The notes under the pieces: generated by a model | Database searches by the model: none | What the model was told of the DNA's origin: nothing | The model's input: the letters and a program-made list of their open reading frames with translations, nothing else | Position numbers and translations under genes: made by a program | Source of the DNA: Variovorax sp. OK212 | Lineage (GTDB): Bacteria > Pseudomonadota > Gammaproteobacteria > Burkholderiales > Burkholderiaceae_C | DNA length: 64,000 nucleotides | Assembly: GCF_900112425.1 (NCBI RefSeq) | Contig: NZ_FOLP01000001.1 | Location: 62,001 to 126,000, forward strand | Reading direction: 5' to 3' | Part shown: piece by piece, positions 19,297 to 27,738 of the stretch | Layout of the letters: every line of letters begins with the position of its first letter | Position numbering within the stretch: position 1 is the stretch's first letter

Positions 19297-19586
19297 CGGG
19301 CGATTGTCGCAGGGGTGTGTCCCGGGGGCTGTGTCTGGACGCAGCGTTCGGGGAGACGGCTCAGGCTGCGGATTTTTCGCTGAAGACCTCGGTCATCAGG
19401 CGAGGATGGCTTCGGGCCAGGATACCGCTCGATCGCCATTCCGCCTTCGGTGCGGCACGAGGCCAGAAGCAGGTCGGTGCCGGAGATCGAGGGACGCCCG
19501 GCGCAGTGCATTGCCACTTCGTCAGCCGCGGCGGGCTGAAATTGCAGCAGAAGGAGCAACGCCAGTGCGGACATCCTCGAACTCAT
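19278..19586 (-). CDS. Possible small secreted protein overlapping hemE
   Basis: A 102-codon frame whose first 22 residues make a convincing signal peptide (a Leu run ending QPAAADE), followed by two cysteines within about 20 residues. Beyond residue 60 the sequence becomes Pro/Arg-rich and runs 19 bases into hemE, so the C-terminal half may not be natural, as if a frameshift had extended a shorter or different gene. No family is recognised. Base usage is less biased than in neighbouring genes. It could be a decayed small gene. Confidence 0.3.
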   Translation of the reverse strand: MSSRMSALALLLLLQFQPAAADEVAMHCAGRPSISGTDLLLASCRTEGGMAIERYPGPKPSSPDDRGLQRKIRSLSRLPERCVQTQPPGHTPATIARCPSPP

Positions 19587-19780
19587 CGTTCAGCCGGATC
19601 CAACATGCGCGACATCGACGACTTCCTTGACAGGAGAGGAGGTCGCGGCAGTTTGCGAGGGCCTGCCAGGCTCACACTGCTAACAATAGTCACCCTGCCC
19701 GAAGCCTTCACGCCCATCGTCCGCGAGCGTGAAAGGCGGCATGCCTGTATCGGCATGCCCGCAGGCTCCAACCAGGACGC
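19587..19780. other. Gap between hemE region and MFS gene
   Basis: No gene is supported here. If the small frame at 19278-19586 is not real, the empty stretch reaches from 19297 to 19780 (484 bases). Composition is mixed and less GC-rich than nearby genes. The only structure I see is the hairpin at 19738-19759 after the MFS gene. Confidence 0.5.
19738..19759 (-). terminator. Hairpin after the MFS transporter gene
   Basis: GGCATGCC at 19738-19745 and again at 19752-19759 form a perfect eight-base stem with a six-base loop, 21 bases past the stop at 19781. On the minus strand only a short TTT follows, so it is a modest terminator candidate. Confidence 0.45.
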
Positions 19781-21106
19781 TCAAGCCGGCACGCCCACCG
19801 TGGGCGCTCTCGCGTTGCGCCGGTACAGCACCAGCGTCGCCACCAGTCCGCAGATGGCCGCCGCCGTCATCCACAACCCCGGCGCGCCCTTGTCGCCGGT
19901 CATCTCGATCAGCCCCGTCGCAATCGCCGGCGTGAAGCCGCCGAACAGCGCGGTCGCGAGGCTGTACGCCAGCGAGAAGCCGGCGGTGCGCACGTTCACC
20001 GGCATCACCTCGGTCAGCGCCACCACCATCGCGCCGTTGTAGCTCGCGTAGAGGAACGACAGCCACAGCTCCACCTCGAGCATGCGCGTGAAGCTCGGCG
20101 CGCCCACCAGCCATTTGAGCGACGGGTACGCGGTGAGGATGGTCAGCACGGTGAACACGATCAGCAGCGGCTTGCGGCCCACGCGGTCCGACAGGGCGCC
20201 CATGATCGGCAGCCAGATGAAGTTGGAGACGGCCACGCACAGCGTGACGACCAGCGCGTCGGTGGTGCTCAGGTGCAGCACGGCCTTGCCGAAGGTGGGC
20301 GTGTAGACGGTGATCAGGTAGAACGACACGGTGGTCATCGACACCAGCATCATCCCGGCCACCACCAGGCCCCAGTTGGCCACCATCGACTGGAAGATCT
20401 CGCGCGCGTCGGGGCGGTGCTTGCGCGCCATGAACTCCTCGGTCTCCTGCAGCGAGCGGCGGATGATGAACAGCACCGGCACGATCAGGCAGCCCACGAA
20501 GAAGGGCACGCGCCAGTAGAAGTCGCCGATCTCCTGCGAGGTGAAGGTCACGTTGAGCCAGTAGCCGAGCGCGGCCGCCACGACGATGGCCACCTGCTGG
20601 CTGGCCGACTGCCAGCTCACGTAGAAGCCCTTGTGGCCCGGCGTGGCCATCTCCGACAGGTAGACCGACACGCCGCCCAGCTCCACGCCGGCCGAAAAAC
20701 CCTGCAGCAGCCGGCCGATGAGCACCAGCAGCGGCGCGGCCAGGCCGATGGTGGCGTACGACGGCACGCAGGCGATGAGCAGCGTGCCGACGGCCATCAG
20801 CGCGAGCGTGACGATCAGGCCCTTGCGGCGGCCGACGCGGTCGACGTACGCGCCCAGGAAGATCGCGCCCAGCGGGCGCATCAGGAAGCCCGCGCCGAAG
20901 GTCATGAAGGTGAGCATGAGCGAGGCGAACTCGTTGCCCGCGGGGAAGAACGCCTTCGAGATCTGCGTGGCGTAGAAGCCGAACAGGAAGAAGTCGAACA
21001 TCTCCATGAAGTTGCCGCCGGTCACGCGCAGGACGGTGGCGACTTTCGAGGAGGAAGCGGTGCCCGAGGCGGCGTGGCCGGGCGCGCGTTGCTGCGCTGT
21101 GCTCAT
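19781..21106 (-). CDS. MFS transporter, citrate/tricarballylate-proton symporter type
   Basis: A 441-residue twelve-helix permease of the metabolite:H+ symporter branch. It shows the loop 2-3 signature DRVGRRKGL and its repeat [10 protein letters not shown], the N-terminal [16 protein letters not shown] typical of CitA/TcuC-like carriers, and [10 protein letters not shown] in helix 5. Citrate or tricarballylate is the best guess; related carriers also move other carboxylates. AGGGG lies 8 bases before the ATG at 21106; the 11-residue longer frame lacks a site. The 175-base upstream gap holds a perfect inverted repeat and four 13-base repeats. Confidence 0.85.
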   Translation of the reverse strand: MSTAQQRAPGHAASGTASSSKVATVLRVTGGNFMEMFDFFLFGFYATQISKAFFPAGNEFASLMLTFMTFGAGFLMRPLGAIFLGAYVDRVGRRKGLIVTLALMAVGTLLIACVPSYATIGLAAPLLVLIGRLLQGFSAGVELGGVSVYLSEMATPGHKGFYVSWQSASQQVAIVVAAALGYWLNVTFTSQEIGDFYWRVPFFVGCLIVPVLFIIRRSLQETEEFMARKHRPDAREIFQSMVANWGLVVAGMMLVSMTTVSFYLITVYTPTFGKAVLHLSTTDALVVTLCVAVSNFIWLPIMGALSDRVGRKPLLIVFTVLTILTAYPSLKWLVGAPSFTRMLEVELWLSFLYASYNGAMVVALTEVMPVNVRTAGFSLAYSLATALFGGFTPAIATGLIEMTGDKGAPGLWMTAAAICGLVATLVLYRRNARAPTVGVPA

Positions 21107-21165
21107 GGTGTTGTCCCCTGTGGCGTTTGTGGTCGCCAAGGGTAGGGCGGGCTTCCCGACCGTGG

Positions 21166-21184
21166 CCTGACCGTGGTGGTCAGG
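21166..21184. promoter_or_regulatory. Perfect inverted repeat upstream of the MFS gene
   Basis: CCTGACC (21166-21172) and GGTCAGG (21178-21184) flank a five-base spacer, 60 bases before the transporter start. The size and spacing suit a dimeric repressor or activator operator. No regulator gene is adjacent. Confidence 0.5.
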
Positions 21185-21210
21185 TAGCTGTCACTGCCGC
21201 GCCGCGCCTG

Positions 21211-21255
21211 TCATGCCCGCGTGTCACGCCCATCGTTCACGCCCGCCTTTCACGC
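21211..21255. repeat. Four 13-base repeats upstream of the MFS gene
   Basis: The hexamer TCACGC (first copy TCATGC) begins at 21211, 21224, 21237 and 21250, an exact 13-base period, with a partly conserved CC/G-rich spacer. It lies between the redoxin stop and the MFS start. It may be an iterated binding site or the result of slippage. Confidence 0.6.
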
Positions 21256-21281
21256 TTGGCGAGGCGTGCGTCTCGCCGCGC

Positions 21282-21974
21282 TCAGGTCTTGTATTTGATC
21301 GAGCACCCGTACGGCCGCGTGCTGGCCGTCGATATCGGCTTGCCGCCGAAGGCCTCGCCCAGCGCCTGGTTCACGTAGTTGGTGGCGGTCTTGATGTCGT
21401 CCGCCCGCGCCGACGCGATGCTGTCGATGCCGCCCGCGTACACCAGCGTGCCCTTGGGGTCGATGATGAAGATGTGCGGCGTGGTGCGCGCGCCGTAGAC
21501 CTGGCCGATCACGCCGTCCTCGTCCATCAGCACCGCGGTGGGCGCACCCTTGTGCGACTTCATCCACGCGTCGAGCGCGTCGGCCTTCAGGTAGTCGGTG
21601 GCGGCGCGCTCGGTGGAGTTGATGGCCAGCCACACCACGCCCTTGTCGGTCGCGGCCTTCTGGGTGGCGGGCATGTTGCCGCTGCCGTAGTGCTTGCGCA
21701 CGAAGGGGCAGCCGGGGTTGGTCCACTCGAGCACCACGAACTTGCCCGCGAAATCGGACAGCTTGTGCTTGGCGCCGGTGGTGTCGACGGCCACGAAGTC
21801 GGGCGCCTGCTGGCCCACCGTGGGGGCGGCAGCGGCATTGGTGCCCATCAGGAAGGTGGCGCCCAGCGCCACTGCGGCGGCAACGACGGCACGGCGCGAG
21901 GCCCGGCTCAGGGCGGCGCGGGCATGGCGCGCGGCACGCAGGGAACGCGAGTCGGCGGTTGGCGAAAGAGACAT
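21282..21974 (-). CDS. Exported redoxin (AhpC/TSA-like, single cysteine in active loop)
   Basis: A 230-residue thioredoxin-fold protein. A basic N-terminus and hydrophobic stretch ending TNAAAAPTV look like a signal sequence, so it should act in the periplasm. The peroxiredoxin-like core starts with VGQQAPDFVAVDTTG; the active loop is WTNPGCPFVRKHY with one cysteine where thioredoxins have CxxC. TTPHIFIIDPKG supplies the cis-Pro region. A second cysteine occurs near the C-terminus (YGCSIKY). The ATG at 21974 has GGAG 12 bases upstream. It lies 94 bases after the dsbD-type gene, which could supply its electrons. Confidence 0.8.
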   Translation of the reverse strand: MSLSPTADSRSLRAARHARAALSRASRRAVVAAAVALGATFLMGTNAAAAPTVGQQAPDFVAVDTTGAKHKLSDFAGKFVVLEWTNPGCPFVRKHYGSGNMPATQKAATDKGVVWLAINSTERAATDYLKADALDAWMKSHKGAPTAVLMDEDGVIGQVYGARTTPHIFIIDPKGTLVYAGGIDSIASARADDIKTATNYVNQALGEAFGGKPISTASTRPYGCSIKYKT

Positions 21975-22068
21975 GGCCAGCTTGAACTCCAAAGAAAAAT
22001 TCCAAACAACAACTGCAGCTTAGAACGGTTTCTTCAAGTGCTTGTGACAACCCATGTCACGCAGGTGG

Positions 22069-24309
22069 TCAAAGCGCGGCGAGCGCGGCGCGGACTTCGT
22101 CCTTGCCCAGGATCTCGGTCAGCACGACCGGCGGCTTGCCCGGCGCCTGCAGCACGTACACCGGCACGCCGCTGCGGCCCAGCGCCGTCAGCGCGGCGGT
22201 GATGGCCGGGTCGCGGCGGGTCCAGTCGGCGCGCAGCATGGCGACCTTCTTGGCGTCGAAGTCGGCCAGCACCTGCGCGTCGGACAGCGTGCTCTTCTTG
22301 TTGTACTGGCATGTGACACACCAGGCCGCGGTGAAGTCGATAAACACGGGCTGCCCGGCGTCCGACAGCGCGGCGACGCGATCGGCCGACCATGGCTGCC
22401 AGCGCTGGCCGGCGGCGCCCTTTGCCGCAGCCGAAGCCAGTTGCGCGGGCTCAACGACTTGCAACACATTGCGCCCGATGGCCGCGGTCAGCACGGCGGT
22501 GAAGGCGATCAGCAGGCCGGCAATCACCACCCGCGTGCGCCCGCTCAGCGTGAGCGCCCAGACGATGGCGGCCAGGCACACCAGCAGCGCCAGCAGCGTG
22601 CCCGCGCCGTCGATGCCGCTTTGCTGGCCCAGCACCCACACCAGCCACGCCACGGTGGCGAACATCGGGAACGCGAGCAGGCGGCGCAGCGTGTGCATCC
22701 ACGGGCCCGGCTTGGGCAGCAGCCGCGCGATGGCGGGCACGAAGCCGGCCACCAGGTAAGGCAGCGCCAGCCCGAAGCCCAGCGCGGCGAACAGCAGCAG
22801 CGCCTGCGCGGCCGGCAGGCCGATGGCGAAGCCCAGCGACACGCCCATGAAAGGCGCGGTGCAGGGCGATGCGATGACCACGGCCAGCACGCCCGAGAGG
22901 AAGTCGTTGGCCAGCGGATGCTTGGCCTGCGCGCTGCACACCGACGACGGGGCGGCGCGGCCGAACTCGAACACGCCCACCAGGTTCAGGCCGATCAGCG
23001 TGAACAGCGCCGCCAGGGCCGCCACCACGCCGGGCGACTGCAACTGGAAGCCCCAGCCCAGCCCGGCGCCGGCCGCGCGCAGCGCCAGCATGGCGCCGCC
23101 CAGCGCAAGGAACGACAGCATCACGCCGCCGGTGTAGGCCAGGCCCGCCTTGCGGTGCGCGCTGTCGTTGCCGGCCTGCCGCGCGAAGCCCAGCACCTTG
23201 ATCGCGAGGATCGGGAACACGCAGGGCATCAGGTTGAGCAGCAGGCCGCCGAGCAGGGCGCCGAAAAGGGCGGCCAGGAAGGTGGTGGAGGAGGGCGCGG
23301 GCAGTTCGGTCGATGACGCCGCGGCGCTTGTGGCACTGGCCGCGTTGGCGGTCAGCGCCGCCTGCAGCGCCGGCGACACCTCGGCGCGCGGCGCCGCGGA
23401 GGGCCAGGTGCCCGACACCGGCGCCTCGGCGCGCCAGGCGACCGGCTGGCCGGCCTGCCGGTCGGCTTCGGCCAGCGCCACCACCACCGGCATCGTCGTG
23501 GGGCTCTCGCTGCGCTGGTCGGCCAGCGGGATCGAGGCGGTCCACACGCCGTTGTCCCAGGATTGGGTCCAGTCCTTGCCGGAGACGGCCGCGGTGCGGA
23601 TCACCTCGGGGGTCTCGGGGAAGAAGCCCAGCGTCTTGCCCTGCACGGCGGCGGGCAGGCCTTCGAGGCGCACCTTGAGGTTGTGGCCCTCGACCTGCAC
23701 GGTGCCGGGCTTGGCCAGCGGCTGGGGTTGCGCGGCGGCGGCGGTGTCGAAATCGGCCTTGTGCAGCGCGGTGGAGCCCTGCAGCGGCAGCGACAGCGAG
23801 AACGTGCCTTCTTCCGGAATGCACTCCTTGCGGCAGACCAGCCAGGAGGCCTTGAGCTGGATGTCCATGGCCGGCGTTGTGCCCATGGTGACCGGCGGCT
23901 TGTACAGCGTGGACACCTCCAGCGGCACCGGCAGCAGCACGGTGTTCTCGTAGCCGTAGTTGGCGAGGTTGCCGACCGCGATCTTCTCGGGCACCGGCCA
24001 GGCGATCTCGCCGGTCGACACGCCGGCGGGCAGCGTCCACGTCATTTCGGTGGGCAGGCCCGAGTCGCCGGCATTCTTCCAATAGGTGTGCCACTCGGGC
24101 TGGTGCGTGATCTGCAGGCCGACCCACACCGGGGCGCCGGGCGTCACGCCGTCGGGCGCGTGCGCGATCAGTTCGGCGCGCACATGGGGCGTGGTGACCA
24201 CGGCCCCCGCCTTCGGCGCCACGGGGGAAGCCGATTGCGCGGCAGCCGGCATGCTGGCTGCCGCGGTTGCTATCAGAAGCGTAGCGAAATGGATGCGCGA
24301 AAAGATCAT
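22069..24309 (-). CDS. Protein-disulfide reductase, DsbD/ScsB type
   Basis: A 746-residue inner-membrane protein that carries electrons from cytoplasmic thioredoxin to periplasmic thiols. Order of parts: signal peptide (about 1-24), a large periplasmic N-terminal domain with a cysteine pair (LVCRKEC) near residue 160, a core of about eight helices with the Cys in NLMPCVFPI and another in ASPCTAPFMG, and a C-terminal thioredoxin domain with WCVTCQYNK. The long N-terminal region is more like ScsB than E. coli DsbD. The ATG is at 24309. The single-Cys redoxin gene follows on the same strand and is a plausible partner. Confidence 0.9.
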   Translation of the reverse strand: MIFSRIHFATLLIATAAASMPAAAQSASPVAPKAGAVVTTPHVRAELIAHAPDGVTPGAPVWVGLQITHQPEWHTYWKNAGDSGLPTEMTWTLPAGVSTGEIAWPVPEKIAVGNLANYGYENTVLLPVPLEVSTLYKPPVTMGTTPAMDIQLKASWLVCRKECIPEEGTFSLSLPLQGSTALHKADFDTAAAAQPQPLAKPGTVQVEGHNLKVRLEGLPAAVQGKTLGFFPETPEVIRTAAVSGKDWTQSWDNGVWTASIPLADQRSESPTTMPVVVALAEADRQAGQPVAWRAEAPVSGTWPSAAPRAEVSPALQAALTANAASATSAAASSTELPAPSSTTFLAALFGALLGGLLLNLMPCVFPILAIKVLGFARQAGNDSAHRKAGLAYTGGVMLSFLALGGAMLALRAAGAGLGWGFQLQSPGVVAALAALFTLIGLNLVGVFEFGRAAPSSVCSAQAKHPLANDFLSGVLAVVIASPCTAPFMGVSLGFAIGLPAAQALLLFAALGFGLALPYLVAGFVPAIARLLPKPGPWMHTLRRLLAFPMFATVAWLVWVLGQQSGIDGAGTLLALLVCLAAIVWALTLSGRTRVVIAGLLIAFTAVLTAAIGRNVLQVVEPAQLASAAAKGAAGQRWQPWSADRVAALSDAGQPVFIDFTAAWCVTCQYNKKSTLSDAQVLADFDAKKVAMLRADWTRRDPAITAALTALGRSGVPVYVLQAPGKPPVVLTEILGKDEVRAALAAL

Positions 24310-24363
24310 GCCGTCAGTCGGAGCATTCGAGAGGGGCGAAGTTCCAGGATGTTCCGGAATGTT

Positions 24364-25130
24364 TCAGGCGGCGGCGCTGGCCACCGGTGCCCAACCGAGC
24401 ACCACGCGCCGGCTGTTGGCGCTCTTCTTCTCGATCTTGGTGACCACCACCCCCCGATTTCCGAGGTGTTCGCAACATGCGTGCCGCCGCAGGGCTGGAA
24501 GTCGATCTGCGCGCCGGCTTCGTCGCCGATGCGGACGGTGCGCACCGTGCCCAGGCCGCGCGGCGGCTGCACGCTCATGCTCTTGACGAGGCCGGGGTTG
24601 GCGTCGAGCTCCTCGTCGGTGATGGCACCCACGGTCAGCGGATGGGCCGCCTCGACCAGCCGGGCGAGGCCGGCCGTCAGCACGTCCTTGTCGAGCGGGT
24701 CGGTCATGTGGAAGTCGATGCGCGCGTACTCGGGGGTGATGGAGCAGCCGTTCACCGGCACCGGGACCAGGTGGCACAGCAGGTGGGAAGCGGTGTGGAA
24801 GCGCATGAGCCGGTGGCGGCGCTCCCAGTCGAGGCGGGCGGTCACGGTGTCGCCGGGCTTCAGCGCGGCCAGCAGGTCGGCCTGTTCCGGTGCGGGCACG
24901 TGCACGAATTCGTTCGTCGGCTGGCCTTCTGGGTCCTTGGCCTTGCGCGTGTCGGCAATGACCAGCTCGCGGCCGTCGGCCAGGGCCAGCACGCCGCTGT
25001 CTCCGGCCTGTCCGCCGCCCAGCGGGTAGAACACGGTGCGGTCGAGCACGATGCCGGCATCGTCGATGCGCACGATGCGGGCTTCGCAGGTGCGCAGGTA
25101 GGCGTCGGCGCGGAACAGGTCGTCGGTCAT
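24364..25130 (-). pseudogene. Alanyl-tRNA editing protein AlaX, frameshifted near the 3' end
   Basis: Free-standing editing domain related to AlaRS that hydrolyses mischarged Ser- or Gly-tRNA(Ala). Residues 1 to about 225 read normally: [11 protein letters not shown], the metal-site RFHTASHLL, and QPCGGTHVANTSEIGG. At the six-C run 24450-24455 (G6 on the coding strand) the natural C-terminus, VVVTKIEKK followed by SANSRRVVLGWAPV, shifts into another frame. Restoring one G gives a continuous 255-residue protein ending at 24364. As it stands, translation would run in the wrong frame to 24306 and touch dsbD. This is either a sequencing indel in a homopolymer or a recent mutation. It starts at 25130 ([11 protein letters not shown]). 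Confidence 0.85.
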
Positions 25131-25261
25131 GCGGCGATGGTAGCGGCGATGCGCGAATGGGGTGCGCCCACGCCAGAAAGCGCCCACGACCGACAACCCC
25201 GCCCCGGCGCGCCATGGATCATCCGGCCGGTATGCGGCAACCGGCCGCGCAAGGACCACGC

Positions 25262-26647
25262 ATGAAAGCACCGCAGCAAGCACCCACCCGCACGGCCCCC
25301 TCACCGGCATCCGCATGGAAGGCCGGCGCCTCGGCCCTGGCCGTCGCGCTGCTGGTGGCGGGCTGCGGCGAGGCCGCCAAGCTGTCGCCCGAAGCCACCA
25401 CCGGCCCGCGCCCGCAACTGGCCGACCCGAACAAGACCCTGATTCCCACCGTCAACGTGGCCCCCGCCATCGGCTGGACCGACACCGCCACGCCCACCCC
25501 GGCCGAAGGCCTGCAGGTGACGGCGCTGGCGCGCGGCCTCGAGCACCCGCGCTGGGTCTACACGCTGCCCAACGGCGACATCCTGGTGGCCGAGAGCAAC
25601 AAGCCGCCCAAGCCCGGCGGCAGCGCCACCGACGGCGGCGACGGCCTGGTCGCCAAGGTGCGCAACTGGGTCATGGGCAAGGTCATGGGCCGCGCCGGCG
25701 CCGGCGTGCCCAGCGCCAACCGCATCACGCTGCTGCGCGACGCCAATGGCGACGGGCTGGCCGAGGTGAAGCAGGTCTTCATGACCAACCTGATGTCGCC
25801 CTACGGCATGGCGCTGGTGGGCAACGAGCTCTTCATCGCCAACGCCGACGCGCTGGTGAAGGTGCCCTACACCGAGGGCCAGACCTCGATCAGCGCCAAC
25901 CCGACGCTGGTGACGCAGTTGCCCGCGGGCATCAACCACCACTGGACCAAGAACGTCATCGCCAACGAGGACGGCAGCAAGCTCTACGTGACGGTCGGCT
26001 CCAACAGCAACATCGGCGAGAACGGCCTCGCGGCCGAAGAGGGCCGCGCCGCCATCTGGGAGGTCGACACGAAGACGGGCGAGAAGCGCCTGTTCGCGAG
26101 TGGCCTGCGCAACCCCAACGGCATGGGCTGGGACCCCGACACCAAGGCCCTGTGGACCGTGGTGAACGAGCGCGACGAGATCGGCAGCGACCTGGTGCCC
26201 GACTACCTCACCTCGGTGAAGGAAGGCGCCTTCTACGGCTGGCCGTGGAGCTACTACGGCGGCATCGTCGATGCGCGCGTGACGCCGCAGAACCCCGCAA
26301 TGACGGCCAAGGCCATCGCGCCCGACTACGCGCTGGGCTCGCACGTCGCGCCGCTGGGCATGGCCTTCTCGCGCGCGGGCGGCATGCCCGAGCAGTTCGC
26401 CAGCGGTGTCTTCATCGGCGAGCACGGCTCGTGGAACCGCAAGCCCAAGTCGGGCTACAAGGTGGTGTTCGTGCCCTTCATCGGCGGCAAGCCCAGCGGC
26501 CCGCCGGTCGATGTGCTGACCGGCTTCCTCACCGCCGACGAGAAGGCGCAGGGCCGCCCGGTGGGCGTGGCGCTCGACAAGAGCGGCGCGCTGATCGTGG
26601 CCGACGACGTGGGCAATGCCGTGTGGCGGGTGTCGAAGGCCAGGTAG
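25262..26647 (+). CDS. Sorbosone-dehydrogenase-like beta-propeller lipoprotein
   Basis: A 461-residue protein with a lipoprotein signal (LLVAGC, acylated Cys near residue 36) and a six-bladed propeller like that of soluble glucose/L-sorbosone dehydrogenases and the YliI/Asd group, which use PQQ. Supporting motifs are [23 protein letters not shown], the likely active His in [21 protein letters not shown], and [16 protein letters not shown] near the end. The substrate is unknown. AAGGA lies 8 bases before the ATG at 25262. It is divergent from the alaX gene and followed by a convergent GNAT gene 15 bases later. Confidence 0.82.
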   Translation: MKAPQQAPTRTAPSPASAWKAGASALAVALLVAGCGEAAKLSPEATTGPRPQLADPNKTLIPTVNVAPAIGWTDTATPTPAEGLQVTALARGLEHPRWVYTLPNGDILVAESNKPPKPGGSATDGGDGLVAKVRNWVMGKVMGRAGAGVPSANRITLLRDANGDGLAEVKQVFMTNLMSPYGMALVGNELFIANADALVKVPYTEGQTSISANPTLVTQLPAGINHHWTKNVIANEDGSKLYVTVGSNSNIGENGLAAEEGRAAIWEVDTKTGEKRLFASGLRNPNGMGWDPDTKALWTVVNERDEIGSDLVPDYLTSVKEGAFYGWPWSYYGGIVDARVTPQNPAMTAKAIAPDYALGSHVAPLGMAFSRAGGMPEQFASGVFIGEHGSWNRKPKSGYKVVFVPFIGGKPSGPPVDVLTGFLTADEKAQGRPVGVALDKSGALIVADDVGNAVWRVSKAR

Positions 26648-26662
26648 GCAAGAGGCCTGTTC

Positions 26663-27217
26663 TCAGCGCGGCGGGCGCGCGATGCGGTACAGCTTGTGCC
26701 GGCGCAGCGCGTGCCCCTCGGGCACCAGCGGATGGTCGAAGGCGCCGGCCACGTCTTCCTTCATGCCGATGCGTTCCATCACCGCGCTCGAGCGCGTGTT
26801 GTTCCACGCCGTGAAAGCCACGATTTCGTCCAGCCCGAGCTGCTCGAAGCCCACCTGAAGCGCGCCGCGCGCCGCCTCGCTCGCGAAGCCCTGGCCCCAC
26901 CACTGGCGCGCGAAGCGCCAGCCGATTTCCACGCACGGTGAAAACGGCAGCGTGGCGGCCGGCGCGTTCAGCCCGGTGAAACCCATGAACGCGCCGCGGG
27001 CCTTGTGCTCCACGGCCCAGAAGCCCCAGCGGTTCTCGGCAAAGCGCGCCTGGAAGCGCGCGACCATGGCGTCGCTGTCGGCGCGCGTGGGCAGCGGCAG
27101 CAGGAACTCCATCACCTGCGGGTCGCAGGCGAGCGTGAAGAAGGGCGCGAGGTCGCTCTCGCGCCAGGGGCGAAGCCGCAGGCGGGCGGTGTCGAATTCG
27201 ATCGGTGAGGTCGTCAT
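26663..27217 (-). CDS. GNAT family N-acetyltransferase (RimJ/RimL-like)
   Basis: A 184-residue acetyltransferase_3-type protein. It opens with the typical TARLRLRPWRESDLAPFF, and later shows FMGFTGLN, EIGWRFARQWWGQGFASEA (acetyl-CoA loop) and TAWNNTRSSAVMERIGM. Such proteins acetylate N-termini of ribosomal proteins, tRNA-linked or small-molecule amines; the substrate is not predictable. The ATG at 27217 is preferred over 27241 because the family begins near TARLRLR. It is divergent from the marR gene. Confidence 0.88.
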   Translation of the reverse strand: MTTSPIEFDTARLRLRPWRESDLAPFFTLACDPQVMEFLLPLPTRADSDAMVARFQARFAENRWGFWAVEHKARGAFMGFTGLNAPAATLPFSPCVEIGWRFARQWWGQGFASEAARGALQVGFEQLGLDEIVAFTAWNNTRSSAVMERIGMKEDVAGAFDHPLVPEGHALRRHKLYRIARPPR

Positions 27218-27245
27218 GCCACCGATTCTGGCGCAACGCATTTAT

Positions 27246-27263
27246 GTCATGACGTGATATATT
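27246..27263 (+). promoter_or_regulatory. Palindrome and -10 element before marR
   Basis: GTCATGAC (27246-27253) is a perfect eight-base palindrome inside a longer near-symmetric stretch, followed at 27258-27263 by TATATT, a good -10 hexamer. MarR regulators usually bind such palindromes over their own promoter, so this may be the autoregulatory site for the MarR/ClC pair. Confidence 0.45.
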
Positions 27264-27312
27264 CGCCGCCGTTCCCACGCTCCTTCCACACGCTCACTCC
27301 CGGCGACGTTCC

Positions 27313-27738
27313 ATGGCCTCCACACCCCGCAAGCTCGCGAAGAAAGACTTCGAGGCGCTCTCCCAGTTCCGCTACCAGATGCGCCGCTTCGAGCGCTTCT
27401 CCGAGCGCGCCGCGCAGGCCGAAGGCCTCACGCCGCAGCAGTACCTGGTGCTGCTGCACATCAAGGGCGTGCCGGGGCGCGACTGGGCCTCGGTCGGCGA
27501 GATCGCCGAGCGCCTGCAGCTGCAGCCGCACGGCGCGGTGGCGCTGGTCACGCGCTGCGAGGCGCTGGACCTCGTGCAGCGCCGGCCCAGCGAAACCGAC
27601 CGCCGCCAGGTCGAGGTGCACCTGCTCGGCAACGGCGAGAAGCTGCTGCTGCGGCTGGCCGAACTCCACCGCGCGGAGCTGCGCTCGCTCAAGGGCGTGT
27701 TCGACGTGCCGCAGATCGATCTTCCGGAATCCCCATGA
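27313..27738 (+). CDS. MarR family transcriptional regulator
   Basis: A 141-residue winged-helix regulator. The helix-turn-helix lies around IAERLQLQPHGAVALVTRCEAL and the wing around VQRRPSETDRRQVEVHL, the DxR motif of the family. An N-terminal helix with RYQMRRFERFSERAA provides dimer contacts. Its stop overlaps the start of the ClC channel gene by ATGA, which makes coupled expression likely and suggests that it controls the channel. The ligand is unknown. Confidence 0.9.
   Translation: MASTPRKLAKKDFEALSQFRYQMRRFERFSERAAQAEGLTPQQYLVLLHIKGVPGRDWASVGEIAERLQLQPHGAVALVTRCEALDLVQRRPSETDRRQVEVHLLGNGEKLLLRLAELHRAELRSLKGVFDVPQIDLPESP

Noticed and set aside
19583..19771. 62-codon minus-strand frame between the MFS gene and the hemE region
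   Set aside because: No ribosome site, overlaps the terminator hairpin and has no recognisable sequence features.
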